From: DASWJZ01 sp963814905
GTDB lineage: Bacteria; Pseudomonadota; Alphaproteobacteria; Rhizobiales; Afifellaceae
Reading direction: 5' to 3'
Assembly (NCBI GenBank): GCA_963814905.1
Contig: CAWFEM010000011.1
Coordinates: forward strand, 186,001 to 250,000
DNA: 64,000 nucleotides
Shown piece after piece: positions 28,390 through 37,558 of this stretch. A program made the translations under genes and the position numbers. Each line of letters starts with the position of its first letter. Within the stretch, counting starts at the first letter, position 1. The notes under the pieces are model-generated. The model was not told where the DNA came from. It did not search any database and worked only from the letters and a program-made list of their open reading frames with translations.

Positions 28390-29543
28390 GGTTCGGCATC
28401 CTTCGGTATGGCGATTGCGGACGGGCGGAAGAGACCGCTCGCCGCGTCGGCGTGGCAGGCGTCGCAATTCGCCCGGCTTGCGACCGCGGGCGCGGCAAAA
28501 ACCCGGTCGGGGATGCGGGCGTGGCGGCGGCGCCAGAACGAGGTCGCCGTGATGCTGAGAGGATCGTCAGGGTTGCGGCGCCGGAAGACGTTTGCGGCGC
28601 GCGTGTCGAAGGCGTCGGCTGAGTTGGTGGTCAGATAGGCGAGAATCGTCTGAGCGGTTCCCGGATCGAGCGAGGCGTCTTCGCCGAAATGATCGCTCAG
28701 GCCGGCCATCAGCGCGCGCCAGGTTTCCGCTGGCGCGAGGCTTGGATGATAGGCGACGTGGCAGACGCCGCACTCCGTCGCGTAGACCGGATCAAGTGGT
28801 TTTGTCGGGACGCCGAGCGCCGGCCGGTTGGCAAGGTTGGCGAGCACCGCCGTCGAGACGAAAAAAAGGGCTGTGACGATTGCCGTAGCGGCGAGTGGAT
28901 ACGGCGTGCGTTTGGCGGGAACGGCATCGCCGGGGCGCAGCTCCTTGCGGCCGTCGATCATCGATCTGACGAGATTCTCGCGGGTGCGCCGGCTCTCGAA
29001 GATCGCTCCCGCGACGTGCAGGGCGATGAGGGCAAGAAGCCCGTAAGCAAGCAAAGCGTGGATCTGGCGCGCCGCCTCTCCGACGGTGAAGCTCGACGCA
29101 AACGCGAGCGGCCCGAACTTGACCACGCCGCCGAGCGCGACCGTCCCACTGGCGGCGACGGCGAGGACAATTGCGAGGAGCGCAAGAATCATAGCCGCGC
29201 CGAGCGGATTGTGGCCGACGTAGCGCTGTCCGGCGCCGGTCCTGAGCTCTGTCAAGTGATGCAGCAGGGATCGCGGTCCGCGGACGAAGTCGGAGAAACG
29301 GGCAGTGGAGGGGCCGAGGAAGCCCCATACGATCCGTGTCGCCACCAACGCCGCGGCGCTCGTGCCGGCGAAGACATGCGCGTTGATCCAAGTCGGCGGC
29401 AACCAAAGGCTGGTGACGAGCGCGGCCGTCAGAGCGGTGACCAGCAGCCAGTGGAAGATGCGTACGAATGGATCCCAAACGGCCAGCATCAGCCCGGATT
29501 CTTGCGGGCGGATCGTGACTTTGTCGGCGTAGTTGACGTTCAT
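28386..29543 (-). CDS. Cytochrome b561 fused to a diheme cytochrome c domain
   Basis: A 385-residue membrane protein. The N-terminal half is a cytochrome b561-like four-helix domain with histidines in VRIFHWLL, INAHVFAG and RQIHALLAYG. The C-terminal periplasmic half (about 250-385) is a DHC-type domain with CGVCH and CDACH. I chose ATG 29543 (MNVNYADKVT); a longer frame exists upstream without support. It should oxidise quinol and feed electrons through its own heme domain or the separate DHC to SHP. It is the first gene of the three-gene operon. Confidence 0.9.
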   Translation of the reverse strand: MNVNYADKVTIRPQESGLMLAVWDPFVRIFHWLLVTALTAALVTSLWLPPTWINAHVFAGTSAAALVATRIVWGFLGPSTARFSDFVRGPRSLLHHLTELRTGAGQRYVGHNPLGAAMILALLAIVLAVAASGTVALGGVVKFGPLAFASSFTVGEAARQIHALLAYGLLALIALHVAGAIFESRRTRENLVRSMIDGRKELRPGDAVPAKRTPYPLAATAIVTALFFVSTAVLANLANRPALGVPTKPLDPVYATECGVCHVAYHPSLAPAETWRALMAGLSDHFGEDASLDPGTAQTILAYLTTNSADAFDTRAANVFRRRNPDDPLSITATSFWRRRHARIPDRVFAAPAVASRANCDACHADAASGLFRPSAIAIPKDAEP

Positions 29544-29975
29544 CGCCTTTCGCTGAAAAAGCGCGTCGAAGGGAGCCAGGATCGAAGCTCGGCTCCTCCG
29601 CACACACTGCGGTGACGCCGCAAGCTATCAGCGGGACGCTGACAGTTGCCTGACAACGGCGGCGAGCGAACTGTCAGCTTCGGAGCATGCAGTCGCCGCC
29701 GAAGTAGCGGCCGCGCTCGTCGAGATATTAGGGGTGCAGTCGTAGTACCTGGGACGCGAGAGAATGGTGCTGCCCGGACCCCACCAACTGACATATAGGG
29801 CCAATCGGGCGGGGTTTCTTGAAAGCCGCCCCGGCGGGGTGGGCGACCTACGGAGCGCTGGGAGACTACGACGCACAAACGCGCGCTTGGGCCGCACGGC
29901 TTTGCGCGATGGAAAGCCGAGGCTTCTGCCCTCGGCATCGGGCATGCATAAATCAGCGTAGCCGCCTGCGTTTCT
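29544..29975. other. No gene seen
   Basis: Upstream region of the cytochrome operon. It contains short out-of-frame coding-like text on the plus strand (about 29819-29973, GDYDAQTRAWAARLCAMESR), which may be an upstream part of the broken gene at 29976. No FNR-type box was found. Confidence 0.5.
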
Positions 29976-30233
29976 GATGACGAAGTGGTGCAGGAAAACC
30001 GGCCCGACCGCTTTGGCATCAATGCCTGCGTGTCTTTAGTGCCATTCGAGGCGGCTTGGAGCATCGACGGCGCGGTCTGCGTGGCGCATCCGCGCATTCC
30101 CGAGCTCGCCACACTCAAAGCTCTAGCCGAGAAATATCCGCGTCTCACGACGCACCTCGGCAACACTGCCTGCACGCGGGAGACTGCCGAAAAGGATCCT
30201 ACTGTGCTGATCTACAACGGTTCGGCAGAATGA
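29976..30233 (+). pseudogene. C-terminal fragment of an ADYC-domain protein
   Basis: Eighty-five codons ending in a stop. They match my memory of the end of ADYC-domain proteins, with FEAAWSIDGAVCVAHPRIPE, then LATLKALAEKYPRL, LGNTACTRETA and LIYNGS. The domain's name-giving ADYC motif and the signal peptide are missing, and the frame has no proper start. It is a remnant of a secreted protein of unknown function. Confidence 0.5.
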
Positions 30234-30434
30234 CCCGTTTGCCGTACGGGGCCTCCGATCCAGCGACATTCCTGATCAGTTCTTCTATTGTGGCCAAGCC
30301 GCCCGGTGTTGCGGAACATCCTATCTGTGATCGAAGCGATCAGTGGCCCGGCATGTCCCTTGCATTGAAGACCTTCAGATGTTGCAGGGTGCCTATCAAT
30401 CTGACGGCCGAGGTTGCATCGGGGAGGAGTTGGC

Positions 30435-31223
30435 ATGAAAACTGTCGCTAGCGCGGACGGCACGTTGATCGCCTACGAGCAGGGCGGTAATGGCCCGCAT
30501 CTCGTGCTCGTACATGGATCTGCCCTGAACCGTGCACGATGGGCATCGATTCGGCCACTGCTCGAGGAGCATTTCACTCTCACGGCGATGGATCGTCGAG
30601 GTTTCGGCGACAGTGGCGACAGCCCGGAATACTCTATTGTGCGTGAGTTCGAAGACGTAGCCGCGGTCGTCGATGCGCTCGATGCGCCTGCTCTTCTGTT
30701 TGGCCACTCCTTCGGGGCTTTGTGCGCACTGGAGGCGGCGATGCGAACGGATAGCCTTGCCGGCCTTGTCCTTTACGAGCCGTCTATCTTCGAAGGCGAT
30801 AGCTTCTGCTCTCACGAACAGCTCGAACATTTAGAGAGGCTTATCGCGGCAGGCGATCGCGAAGAAGTTGTCAAAACCTTCCTGGCCGAGATCATGGGCA
30901 TGCCGCCGCACCAGATCGAAGCCCTCCAATCCTCGCCCACATGGCCGATCCGCGTCGCCGCCGCACACACGCTGCCACGAGAGCATCGAGGCGAGGACTC
31001 CTATCGCCTGCCCGAAGACCGTGCCAGCAAGTTGTCGATCCCTGTCTTGCTTCTCAAAGGCGGCGACAGCCCGCCCATCTTTGGCAAAGTCATCGCAAGA
31101 CTGGAGAATGTTCTTCCGAATGCACGCACCGTGGTTATGCCAGGCGAGCAGCACCTGGCCATGAATACCAGCCCTGACCTGGTCGTCGGTGCCGTCCTGG
31201 GCTTCTGGCGCGACATGAGCTAA
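30435..31223 (+). CDS. Alpha/beta hydrolase
   Basis: A 262-residue cytosolic alpha/beta hydrolase. The ATG at 30435 follows GGGGAGGAG. The oxyanion-side motif VLVHGSALNRARW is at about 23-35, the nucleophile elbow GHSFG at about 91-95, a probable acid in LLKGGDSPP and the catalytic histidine in PGEQHLAMN. The lid region is short. Substrate is not predictable; it stands alone between fragments. Confidence 0.88.
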   Translation: MKTVASADGTLIAYEQGGNGPHLVLVHGSALNRARWASIRPLLEEHFTLTAMDRRGFGDSGDSPEYSIVREFEDVAAVVDALDAPALLFGHSFGALCALEAAMRTDSLAGLVLYEPSIFEGDSFCSHEQLEHLERLIAAGDREEVVKTFLAEIMGMPPHQIEALQSSPTWPIRVAAAHTLPREHRGEDSYRLPEDRASKLSIPVLLLKGGDSPPIFGKVIARLENVLPNARTVVMPGEQHLAMNTSPDLVVGAVLGFWRDMS

Positions 31224-31294
31224 GGCGGGTCGGGGTGTCGGTCTTTCGGATCCAAAGTGCCATCGGTTTCACTTGCCGCGAGCTTCTGATATTT

Positions 31295-31377
31295 GCGCTT
31301 CTCAGAAGTCCGGACTGACGCACGGCATGTCCGTTCTTAAGGGTTAAACGGTCATCCCGACCGCGTCGGCGGAGGTC
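31295..31377 (+). repeat. 83-bp dispersed repeat, copy 1
   Basis: The sequence from GCGCTTCTCAGAAGTCCGGA to GCGTCGGCGGAGGTC recurs at 34055-34137 with three substitutions. A diverged relative lies at 45271-45357. All copies lie between genes or gene fragments. Copy 1 runs directly into an AraC-type fragment. Confidence 0.85.
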
Positions 31378-31464
31378 GGCTACCAGACCACCAGTGCCTT
31401 CTTCGCAATGTTTCGCCGCGGTTTCGGCACCACGCCAAGCCGATACTTCGAAGGTTCGAAGTGA
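31360..31464 (+). pseudogene. C-terminal HTH fragment of an AraC-family regulator
   Basis: The 34 codons before the stop at 31464 read EVGYQTTSAFFAMFRRGFGT then TPSRYF. This is the second helix-turn-helix of AraC-type activators. The rest of the gene is absent, replaced on the left by the 83-bp repeat. Confidence 0.7.
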
Positions 31465-31706
31465 GGCTGGCCCGGCTCACGTCTCAGCAGCCACCACTTT
31501 TTGTGGAGGTGTAAGCGGTATGCGTCCTCGCGATGGCGTACTTCCTGTCCTAACGTCACCTTGCACGCGCTCCGCGTGCGACGTTCCGGATCGTTCGGGT
31601 GCCGTTGCGCATTTGATAGGTTCCGTGGAAATTTGGTTTCAAGAGGGCGACAGACATTACTCGGAAATCAGGCAGATTTGATCTCCGGCGCATCGCCCAC
31701 GACGCA

Positions 31707-33131
31707 ATGGAGCAGCGTGGGCTTCTTCCGGATTTCTCCAAGGCAGTGCTCGCCGAAACTGCGAGAATCAATGAGCCTGCGCGGGCATTCGCAACCGACA
31801 TCCGTGATCTGCGACATCTGTTGTGGGCGTCCATCGACAACGATGACTCGCGCGACCTTGACCAGGTTTCTTCGGCCGAACCGATGGCCGATGGAGTCGT
31901 CAAAGTCCTCGTCGCGATCGCCGACGTCGATGCGCTGGTGAAGAAAGATAGCGCGATCGACAACCACGCTCGGACGAATACGACGTCGGTTTATACCGCC
32001 GCCCGGATATTCCCAATGCTTCCCGAAAAGCTCTCGACCAACCTCACCTCGCTCGGTGAAGGACAGGAACGGCTCGCGATCGTCATGGACATGAAGGTCG
32101 CTGCCGACGGTAGAATCGTCGCCGGCGAGATCTATCGGGCGCTGGTACTGAACCACGCCAAACTGGCCTACAATAGCCTCGCGGCATGGCTTGAGCAGCA
32201 GGGACCGATCCCTGCGAAAGTCGCGGCAATGGACGGTCTCGACGAGCAACTTCGCCTCCAGGACCGCGCCGCGCGAGCGATGCGAGGCATGCGCCAGGCA
32301 ATGGGCGCGCTGCGGCTCGAAACGATTGAAGCGCGGCCGATCTACGAGGCTGAAGAGTTGGTGGACATGCGTCCGGACCAGCGGAATCGAGCAAAGGACC
32401 TGATCGAGGATTTCATGGTTGCGGCCAACGGCGTAAGCGCGAGATTCCTGGAGAAGAAAGGCTATTCGTCGCTCAGACGCGTGCTGCGCTCGCCAAAGCG
32501 CTGGGACCGCATCGTTCAGTTGGCCGCGGAGTCCGGCGAACGCTTGCCGGCTACGCCGGATGCCATCGCGCTCGACGCCTTTCTGGAATCGCGTAGGCGG
32601 GCCGATCCCGAGAGATTTCCGGATATCTCGCTGTCTGTGGTCAAGCTCCTGGGCAGGGGCGAATACGCATTGGAGCGGCCGGGGCAGGACATCGAGGGGC
32701 ACTTCGGCCTCGCCGTGCGGGACTATACGCACTCAACCGCGCCAAACCGCCGGTTCCCCGACGTGATCGCCCAGCGTCTCCTGAAGGCGGCACTCGTCAA
32801 AGGCGACGCTCCTTACTCGGATGAAGAGCTGGCGGGGCTGGCGGGGCACTGCACGATACAGGAGGACAACGCCGACAAAGTCGAACGCCAAGTGCGCAAA
32901 TCTGCGGCGGCTCTGCTGCTGACATCTCGCATTGGCACCCGCTTCGACGGTATCGTGACCGGCGCATCCGAAAAGGGAACTTGGGTCCGCATCTCTGGGC
33001 CGTCGGCAGAGGGCAAGGTCGTGCGCGGCTCAGAAGGCCTCGATGTCGGCGACTACGTCCGGGTCGAACTCATCCACACCGATGTGGCGCGGGGGTTCAT
33101 CGACTTCGCAACCGTAAAGGAGAAGCCATGA
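31707..33131 (+). CDS. RNB-domain exoribonuclease (RNase II/R-like)
   Basis: A 474-residue protein with the RNB catalytic domain. The acidic cluster SIDNDDSRDLDQ (residues about 43-54) holds the metal-binding aspartates, and YTHSTAPNRRFPDVIAQRLL is the conserved RNB end. A short S1-like C-terminal region (about 405-470) follows. The frame is open upstream to 31620 without an ATG, GTG or TTG, although residues like FDLRRIAHDA look coding, so the start may have been lost. It lacks the N-terminal cold-shock domains of RNase R. The LOG gene overlaps its stop (ATGA), so both are co-translated. Confidence 0.85.
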   Translation: MEQRGLLPDFSKAVLAETARINEPARAFATDIRDLRHLLWASIDNDDSRDLDQVSSAEPMADGVVKVLVAIADVDALVKKDSAIDNHARTNTTSVYTAARIFPMLPEKLSTNLTSLGEGQERLAIVMDMKVAADGRIVAGEIYRALVLNHAKLAYNSLAAWLEQQGPIPAKVAAMDGLDEQLRLQDRAARAMRGMRQAMGALRLETIEARPIYEAEELVDMRPDQRNRAKDLIEDFMVAANGVSARFLEKKGYSSLRRVLRSPKRWDRIVQLAAESGERLPATPDAIALDAFLESRRRADPERFPDISLSVVKLLGRGEYALERPGQDIEGHFGLAVRDYTHSTAPNRRFPDVIAQRLLKAALVKGDAPYSDEELAGLAGHCTIQEDNADKVERQVRKSAAALLLTSRIGTRFDGIVTGASEKGTWVRISGPSAEGKVVRGSEGLDVGDYVRVELIHTDVARGFIDFATVKEKP

Positions 33132-33907
33132 AGGAGGTTGCGTCGGAACCCGTATCGGTCGCCTACAAGAATGAAGAGTTTCTGGATAGCGACGACGGTC
33201 GACCCGTCCGCATCCTCGCCGAGTACCTCCAGCCGATGCAGGCGTTCCACCGCGAACGAATCTGCGACACGATCGTTTTCTTTGGCTCCGCTCGCATAAA
33301 GCCCGATGGGCCCTTGGGCCGCTACTACGACGAAGCGCGCGAACTGGCGCGTCTTGTCACGACCTGGTCGCAAGGCCAAGTATCGCCCTCGAGGCGCTAC
33401 GTCGTCTGCACCGGCGGCGGCCCCGGCATCATGGAGGCAGCCAACCGCGGAGCGTCGGAGGCGGGGGGCAGAACCATTGGGCTCAACATAGGCTTGCCGC
33501 ATGCGCAGCCTCCCAACCTTTACACCCCCACCGAACTCACGTTCGAGTTCCATTACTTCTTTATGCGCAAGCTGTGGTTCGCCCATCTCGCCCGTGCCTT
33601 GGTGGTGTTCCCTGGTGGGTTCGGCACGCTCGACGAGTTGTTCGAAATCCTGACGCTCGCCCAGACGAGGAAGTTGAGCCGGGCGATTCCCGTCGTGCTC
33701 TACGGCCCCGGCTACTGGAACGAGATTATCGATTTCGAGGCGCTGGTACGCCACGACTCGATAGCCCGAGAAGACTTGGCGCTGTTCGACTTTGCGGACG
33801 ACCCTGCCACTGCGCTCTCGCTGCTCCAGAAGGGGATCGCAGCGGAGTTTGATGAGGGGCGGCCAGCCTTCGCGCATTCGAAGAGGCCGCTGCCGCGAGG
33901 GGCATAG
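33128..33907 (+). CDS. LOG-family Rossmann protein
   Basis: A 259-residue protein of the LOG/TIGR00730 group, with GGGPGIMEAANRGASEAGG and the diagnostic PGGFGTLDELFE motif. Plant and bacterial LOG enzymes release cytokinin or adenine bases from nucleoside 5'-monophosphates (phosphoribohydrolase activity). A longer N-terminal region (about 60 residues) is present than in short LOG proteins. The 4-base overlap with the RNB nuclease gene suggests a linked job in nucleotide turnover; that is inference. Confidence 0.88.
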   Translation: MKEVASEPVSVAYKNEEFLDSDDGRPVRILAEYLQPMQAFHRERICDTIVFFGSARIKPDGPLGRYYDEARELARLVTTWSQGQVSPSRRYVVCTGGGPGIMEAANRGASEAGGRTIGLNIGLPHAQPPNLYTPTELTFEFHYFFMRKLWFAHLARALVVFPGGFGTLDELFEILTLAQTRKLSRAIPVVLYGPGYWNEIIDFEALVRHDSIAREDLALFDFADDPATALSLLQKGIAAEFDEGRPAFAHSKRPLPRGA

Positions 33908-34054
33908 ATCTTCCAACTCGGACGGTCCGGCCGCCAAGTGGACAACCCAGCCACCGGTGCATGTTTCGGTTGCACCACATATCGCTCGCTCAGATGGCCG
34001 CTTTGGCGCAACCGGCCGTTCCAAATGGCCCCCGCTTGACGACTTCCGGTCCTG

Positions 34055-34137
34055 GCGCTTCTCAGAAGTCCGGACTGACGCACGGCATGTCCGTTCTTGA
34101 GGGTTAAGCGGTCGTCCCGACCGCGTCGGCGGAGGTC
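34055..34137 (+). repeat. 83-bp dispersed repeat, copy 2
   Basis: This copy matches 31295-31377 except for three A/G changes. Downstream it continues into GACCCAAAACGGTCAT, a motif also seen (GACCCAAGGCGGGCAT) next to the third, diverged copy near 45350. Confidence 0.85.
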
Positions 34138-34430
34138 CGAGATTGACCCAAAACGGTCATCGCGTCTTTGCGCCGAGCTCGCAATGAGCGCGCCCCGGCA
34201 AAGGCGCTCCCTCTGCGGATGCTCCGCGAACGAGCCCTTTGAGCTCGATCTGGAGGGTGCGGAAGGAGACGTTCGCGGTAATGAGCTTCCAGTGGCTGTC
34301 TAGCGTAACCGTGTCTCTAGGCTTTGGCGTCCGTTCGGGCCGGGTGGATGCCTCGGCGCCTGCACTTCCTCTTCCTTGTACATCTCGCATGGCCGTCTCG
34401 GCGGCGCCTGGGACAACAAGGATCCTGCGC
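34138..34430. other. No gene seen
   Basis: The stretch between the second 83-bp repeat and the end of the TPR gene holds only shadow frames on both strands. It has no clear ribosome site, RNA gene or terminator. Confidence 0.5.
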
Positions 34431-36560
34431 TTACTGTCGCAAACCAGTCCGAAACGCTTCAGCGGTCGCAATATTTGTGCGTGCCTCTGCTAACAGCTCC
34501 GCCTGGCCGCGCGCGTAGTATATCTTCTCCGCGCCACGGAACGCAGCGATCGCCTCTTCAACAGAGCTCGGATCGCGGTTCAGCTCGGCCAATTTCATCA
34601 ACGCCTCGCCCAAACTCACCTGGATGTACGCATGGTTGAGGGGATCCACCTCCGGGGCGACGACGGCAAGTGCCGCTCGGTAGGCAGCGACGGCCTTGGA
34701 GAGATTGTCCGAGCCTGTTCCGCCCGCTCCGAGAGACACGAACACATTGCCGAGATTGTTGTTCAGCATCATCAGGTAACCATTGTTCTTGAGGCGGCCG
34801 GCGACGTCGATCGCGGCCTGAAACTCCGTTGCGGAGCGGTTCAGTGCCGCGTCGTCGGAGTCCTTCTTGCCGATCATGCCAAGCGTCACGCCAAGCTCCG
34901 TCTGAATCCTGAGCCACGACGCCGGGTCGATCTCCGCCGGCGTTTCCAGTAGCGCCTTCTCATAGACGGCCACGGCTTCGCGCAGATGCCGCGAGTCCGC
35001 CTCAAATTCGCCCCACGACGTGAGCGCCGAGCCGAGATCGATCTCGACCTGCGCCCATGAACTGGGATCGAGCTTGTGGGTGATTTCCCCGAGCGCGTTG
35101 CGGAAGGCTCGCGTGGCCTCCGCGAAATAGTCCTCCTTCCGCTCCCGCCGGCCGAGTTCGGCGAGCACGCGACCCAGCATGGCGTGGATCATGGCCCAGC
35201 GATCGGCAAATTTCGCGCGGGCGCTCTCCTCGAGCGCTGCGTTGAGCGCGACCACCAACTCGTGAAGCGAGAGTGTATCGCTTTCAAAGCGGCTACTGAT
35301 CGCGAGCGCGATCCCGAGATTGTACTGGATCAGCGCCCAGCCGAGCGGGTCCTTGTCCCGTGGGCTTTGCGCCAACCCGGCGCGCAGCTCCTTGACGAGC
35401 GCGGTGACCTGATTCTTGTCACCCTCTTCTTCGAAGCCCGTCGCCAGCACGACGCTGAGCGTCGTCAGCATGATCTCCCATTTCGAGAGGTCCCGCTCAG
35501 GCGTGACCTCCTCCAGACCCGACCGCAGACCGTCGATCGCATTCCGCAGGTCGTTCGGTCCGCCACGCTGGAAAAGCGCGATCGCGAGATCGTTCTGGAT
35601 GAGTGCCCATTCCACCGGCGCACCTTCGCGCGTCACTTCCTCCGTTGCGACGCGGAAGGTGTCGACGGCCTCCGAGAAGAGCGACGCGTCGCCGGTGAAC
35701 TGGCCAAGCTTCACCAGCGCGTTTGCGAGCCGCTGCTGAGCAAGGCCCCATTGCATGGGATCGGTTTCGCGGGGGTGCTCCGAGACAAGCCTGCGCCGGA
35801 GTGCGACGGCTTCGCGGAGCGCCTTGAGGTCGCCGCGCTCGAAGCCCTGGCGATAAAGCGCATAGGCCTGCCGCTCGATATATTGCGGGCGAAGATCCGG
35901 CCGTGTCTCGGGCACCTTCGACCCGGCACGCTCGAACTGATCCGCCGCGGAGGAGAAATCGAGCTGCAACATGTCGATCTCGCCAAGCTCGCTGGCGGCG
36001 GTCGCGGACAGAAGCTGATCCTGCTCGTACGCCGCCTTCGCCTCCAAAAAGAGCTTTTCGGTTTCCCGCGCTTCACCATCGGCGGCTTTCTCGACCTGTT
36101 CGAAGAGCTGCCGCGCCTCGTCCTGCCGCCCCTCGGAAAGCGCCTTCCGGGCGCGTTCGATCAGGGCATCGATCTCCGGATTTTCCGTTTTCAGCAGCGC
36201 TAGCCGGGCGTCCTGCTCCTTGAGCTTCTGAACATAGGCGGCGAACTCTATGGCGTAGCGCTCGGGCGGAACGTTCTGCTGTCCGAGGCTCGCGAAGAAG
36301 GAGGCGATCGCTGCATTGGCGACGCCGCTCCGCTGAGAAACAGAGGCGAGCTCTCCCACGGCAGGACTTTCGCCGCGCGCATAGGCTTCCGCGAATGCTT
36401 CCGCGCGCTCGTCGGTCATGCCGAAGTTAATGCTGCCGCCGACATTGATATCCCGCCCCGCCCCGATGGTGGGCGATCCCACCTGCGCACCGGCCGGTGA
36501 GATCGCAACAAACGACAGCCCGATGAGAAGCAGGGCATTGCGGTTATGAAGCTTGAGCAT
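34431..36560 (-). CDS. Exported TPR-repeat protein with N-terminal beta-type motif (pair B)
   Basis: A 709-residue protein starting at ATG 36560 with a signal peptide ending SPAGAQ. Immediately after it, at residues 31-47, is TIGAGRDINVGGSINFG, which matches the tail repeats of the small membrane protein encoded just upstream. An alpha-helical region (50-210) follows, and then about ten tetratricopeptide-like units. Each has a W-A-x-x-Q-x-x-L-G-x-A-L core (for example WALIQNDLAIALFQ, WALIQYNLGIALA) spaced by about 55-60 residues. It is probably a periplasmic scaffold for protein contacts. It begins 16 bases after the small membrane protein gene, so both form one operon. Confidence 0.85.
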   Translation of the reverse strand: MLKLHNRNALLLIGLSFVAISPAGAQVGSPTIGAGRDINVGGSINFGMTDERAEAFAEAYARGESPAVGELASVSQRSGVANAAIASFFASLGQQNVPPERYAIEFAAYVQKLKEQDARLALLKTENPEIDALIERARKALSEGRQDEARQLFEQVEKAADGEARETEKLFLEAKAAYEQDQLLSATAASELGEIDMLQLDFSSAADQFERAGSKVPETRPDLRPQYIERQAYALYRQGFERGDLKALREAVALRRRLVSEHPRETDPMQWGLAQQRLANALVKLGQFTGDASLFSEAVDTFRVATEEVTREGAPVEWALIQNDLAIALFQRGGPNDLRNAIDGLRSGLEEVTPERDLSKWEIMLTTLSVVLATGFEEEGDKNQVTALVKELRAGLAQSPRDKDPLGWALIQYNLGIALAISSRFESDTLSLHELVVALNAALEESARAKFADRWAMIHAMLGRVLAELGRRERKEDYFAEATRAFRNALGEITHKLDPSSWAQVEIDLGSALTSWGEFEADSRHLREAVAVYEKALLETPAEIDPASWLRIQTELGVTLGMIGKKDSDDAALNRSATEFQAAIDVAGRLKNNGYLMMLNNNLGNVFVSLGAGGTGSDNLSKAVAAYRAALAVVAPEVDPLNHAYIQVSLGEALMKLAELNRDPSSVEEAIAAFRGAEKIYYARGQAELLAEARTNIATAEAFRTGLRQ

Positions 36561-36576
36561 CGGCTTTGCGGCGCAT

Positions 36577-36933
36577 CTACTTCCCAACGTTGATGTCGCC
36601 TCCCGCATTGACATCCTGTCCGGCCTTTATGCCGCCACCGGCGGCGTCGCCCTGGAGATTGATGTCGCCGCCGGCGCCGATGTCGTGTCCGGCCTCAATG
36701 GCCGCACCCGGCGCAGGATGCGTGCCCACCCAGACCCACGCGCCCACACCCGCGATTGCGATCGCGAAGACGGCGACCGTGATCGTTGTCAGGAGGCGAT
36801 AGGCATCCTTCGACGACAGTTTCGGGAAGATGTTCTTGCGCACGATGTCGCGGAAGAGAATGAGTACCACGCCGAATGCGATGCCGCCGATACCGGCCAC
36901 CTTCGCGACCGTCTCCATGATTCCGGCTTCCAT
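36577..36933 (-). CDS. Small two-helix membrane protein with glycine-rich beta tail (pair B)
   Basis: A 118-residue protein with helices at about 10-27 and 47-69, a basic cytosolic loop (FRDIVRKNIFPKL) and a periplasmic C-terminal tail. The tail has repeated AGHDIGAGGDINLQG and AGQDVNAGGDINVGK units, the same pattern as in the TPR protein encoded next. GGAGAGG stands six bases before ATG 36933. Over residues 11-70 it aligns gaplessly with the protein at 26636-26962 (29 of 60 identical by my count), while the tails differ. It is the first gene of the operon. Confidence 0.85.
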   Translation of the reverse strand: MEAGIMETVAKVAGIGGIAFGVVLILFRDIVRKNIFPKLSSKDAYRLLTTITVAVFAIAIAGVGAWVWVGTHPAPGAAIEAGHDIGAGGDINLQGDAAGGGIKAGQDVNAGGDINVGK

Positions 36934-37126
36934 TGAGGCCTCTCCCACATCACTGGGCTCCGCCGGCCCGCGCGGTTGGCCGTACGCAACGCCCGCCCGT
37001 CGACGGCCCCGACGGACGGGCGATCCTGCAGCCTTAGCGCGCGCTCGGCGGATCAATATTACCTTAAGAGCCGCTAGGCCGGGTAGAGAAATCAGCTTTG
37101 ACGCTGCCCTCGACCGCTCGCAAGTG

Positions 37127-37342
37127 ATGTCGAATTACGCGCGCCACGCGCCGCACACACATAGCCGCGGCTGGATATCGGCTGCTGGCGCGGTTGCATG
37201 TCTGCTGGCCTTGGGCGCACTGGTCTGGCAGACGGCCATGAACAGCCCAGTCAAGTTGTGGGTGCTGGTGGCGATGCTTTTCCCTGGCTGTACTGATCGA
37301 GGGCGCTTTCCGACTGGCGAAACGGGAGATCCGGTTGCATGA
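37127..37342 (+). CDS. Possible small single-helix membrane protein
   Basis: A frame of 71 codons with one hydrophobic segment (AAGAVACLLALGALVWQTA) and a polar, unstructured C-terminus. After the helix another frame gives EGAFRLAKREIRLHE, so the end may be frameshifted. The ribosome site is weak. The family is unknown. Confidence 0.35.
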   Translation: MSNYARHAPHTHSRGWISAAGAVACLLALGALVWQTAMNSPVKLWVLVAMLFPGCTDRGRFPTGETGDPVA

Positions 37343-37558
37343 ATAGACAGTCAAGCCAGCAACTGTCCGCTAAGGGCCGGAACTCGGACATGGACAACGC
37401 CTCCGGAGACTTCTCAAAAGCGCCAAATTCCGACATCCGGGAAACCACCGCAGTTGGCCTTTCTCGCCAATAGAAATCTTGTCGGATCGCGCTAGTGTAC
37501 GGGAGAGCCAGCGCGAATCACCGTGAAAATCGAAGATGGCTCAAAGAGGAGGGGCGCC

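Noticed and set aside
37454..37470. TTGGC-N7-GCCAA dyad upstream of the HAHLNLLGW gene as an operator
   Set aside because: The arms are only five bases, no matching regulator is nearby, and chance occurrence in GC-rich DNA is likely.
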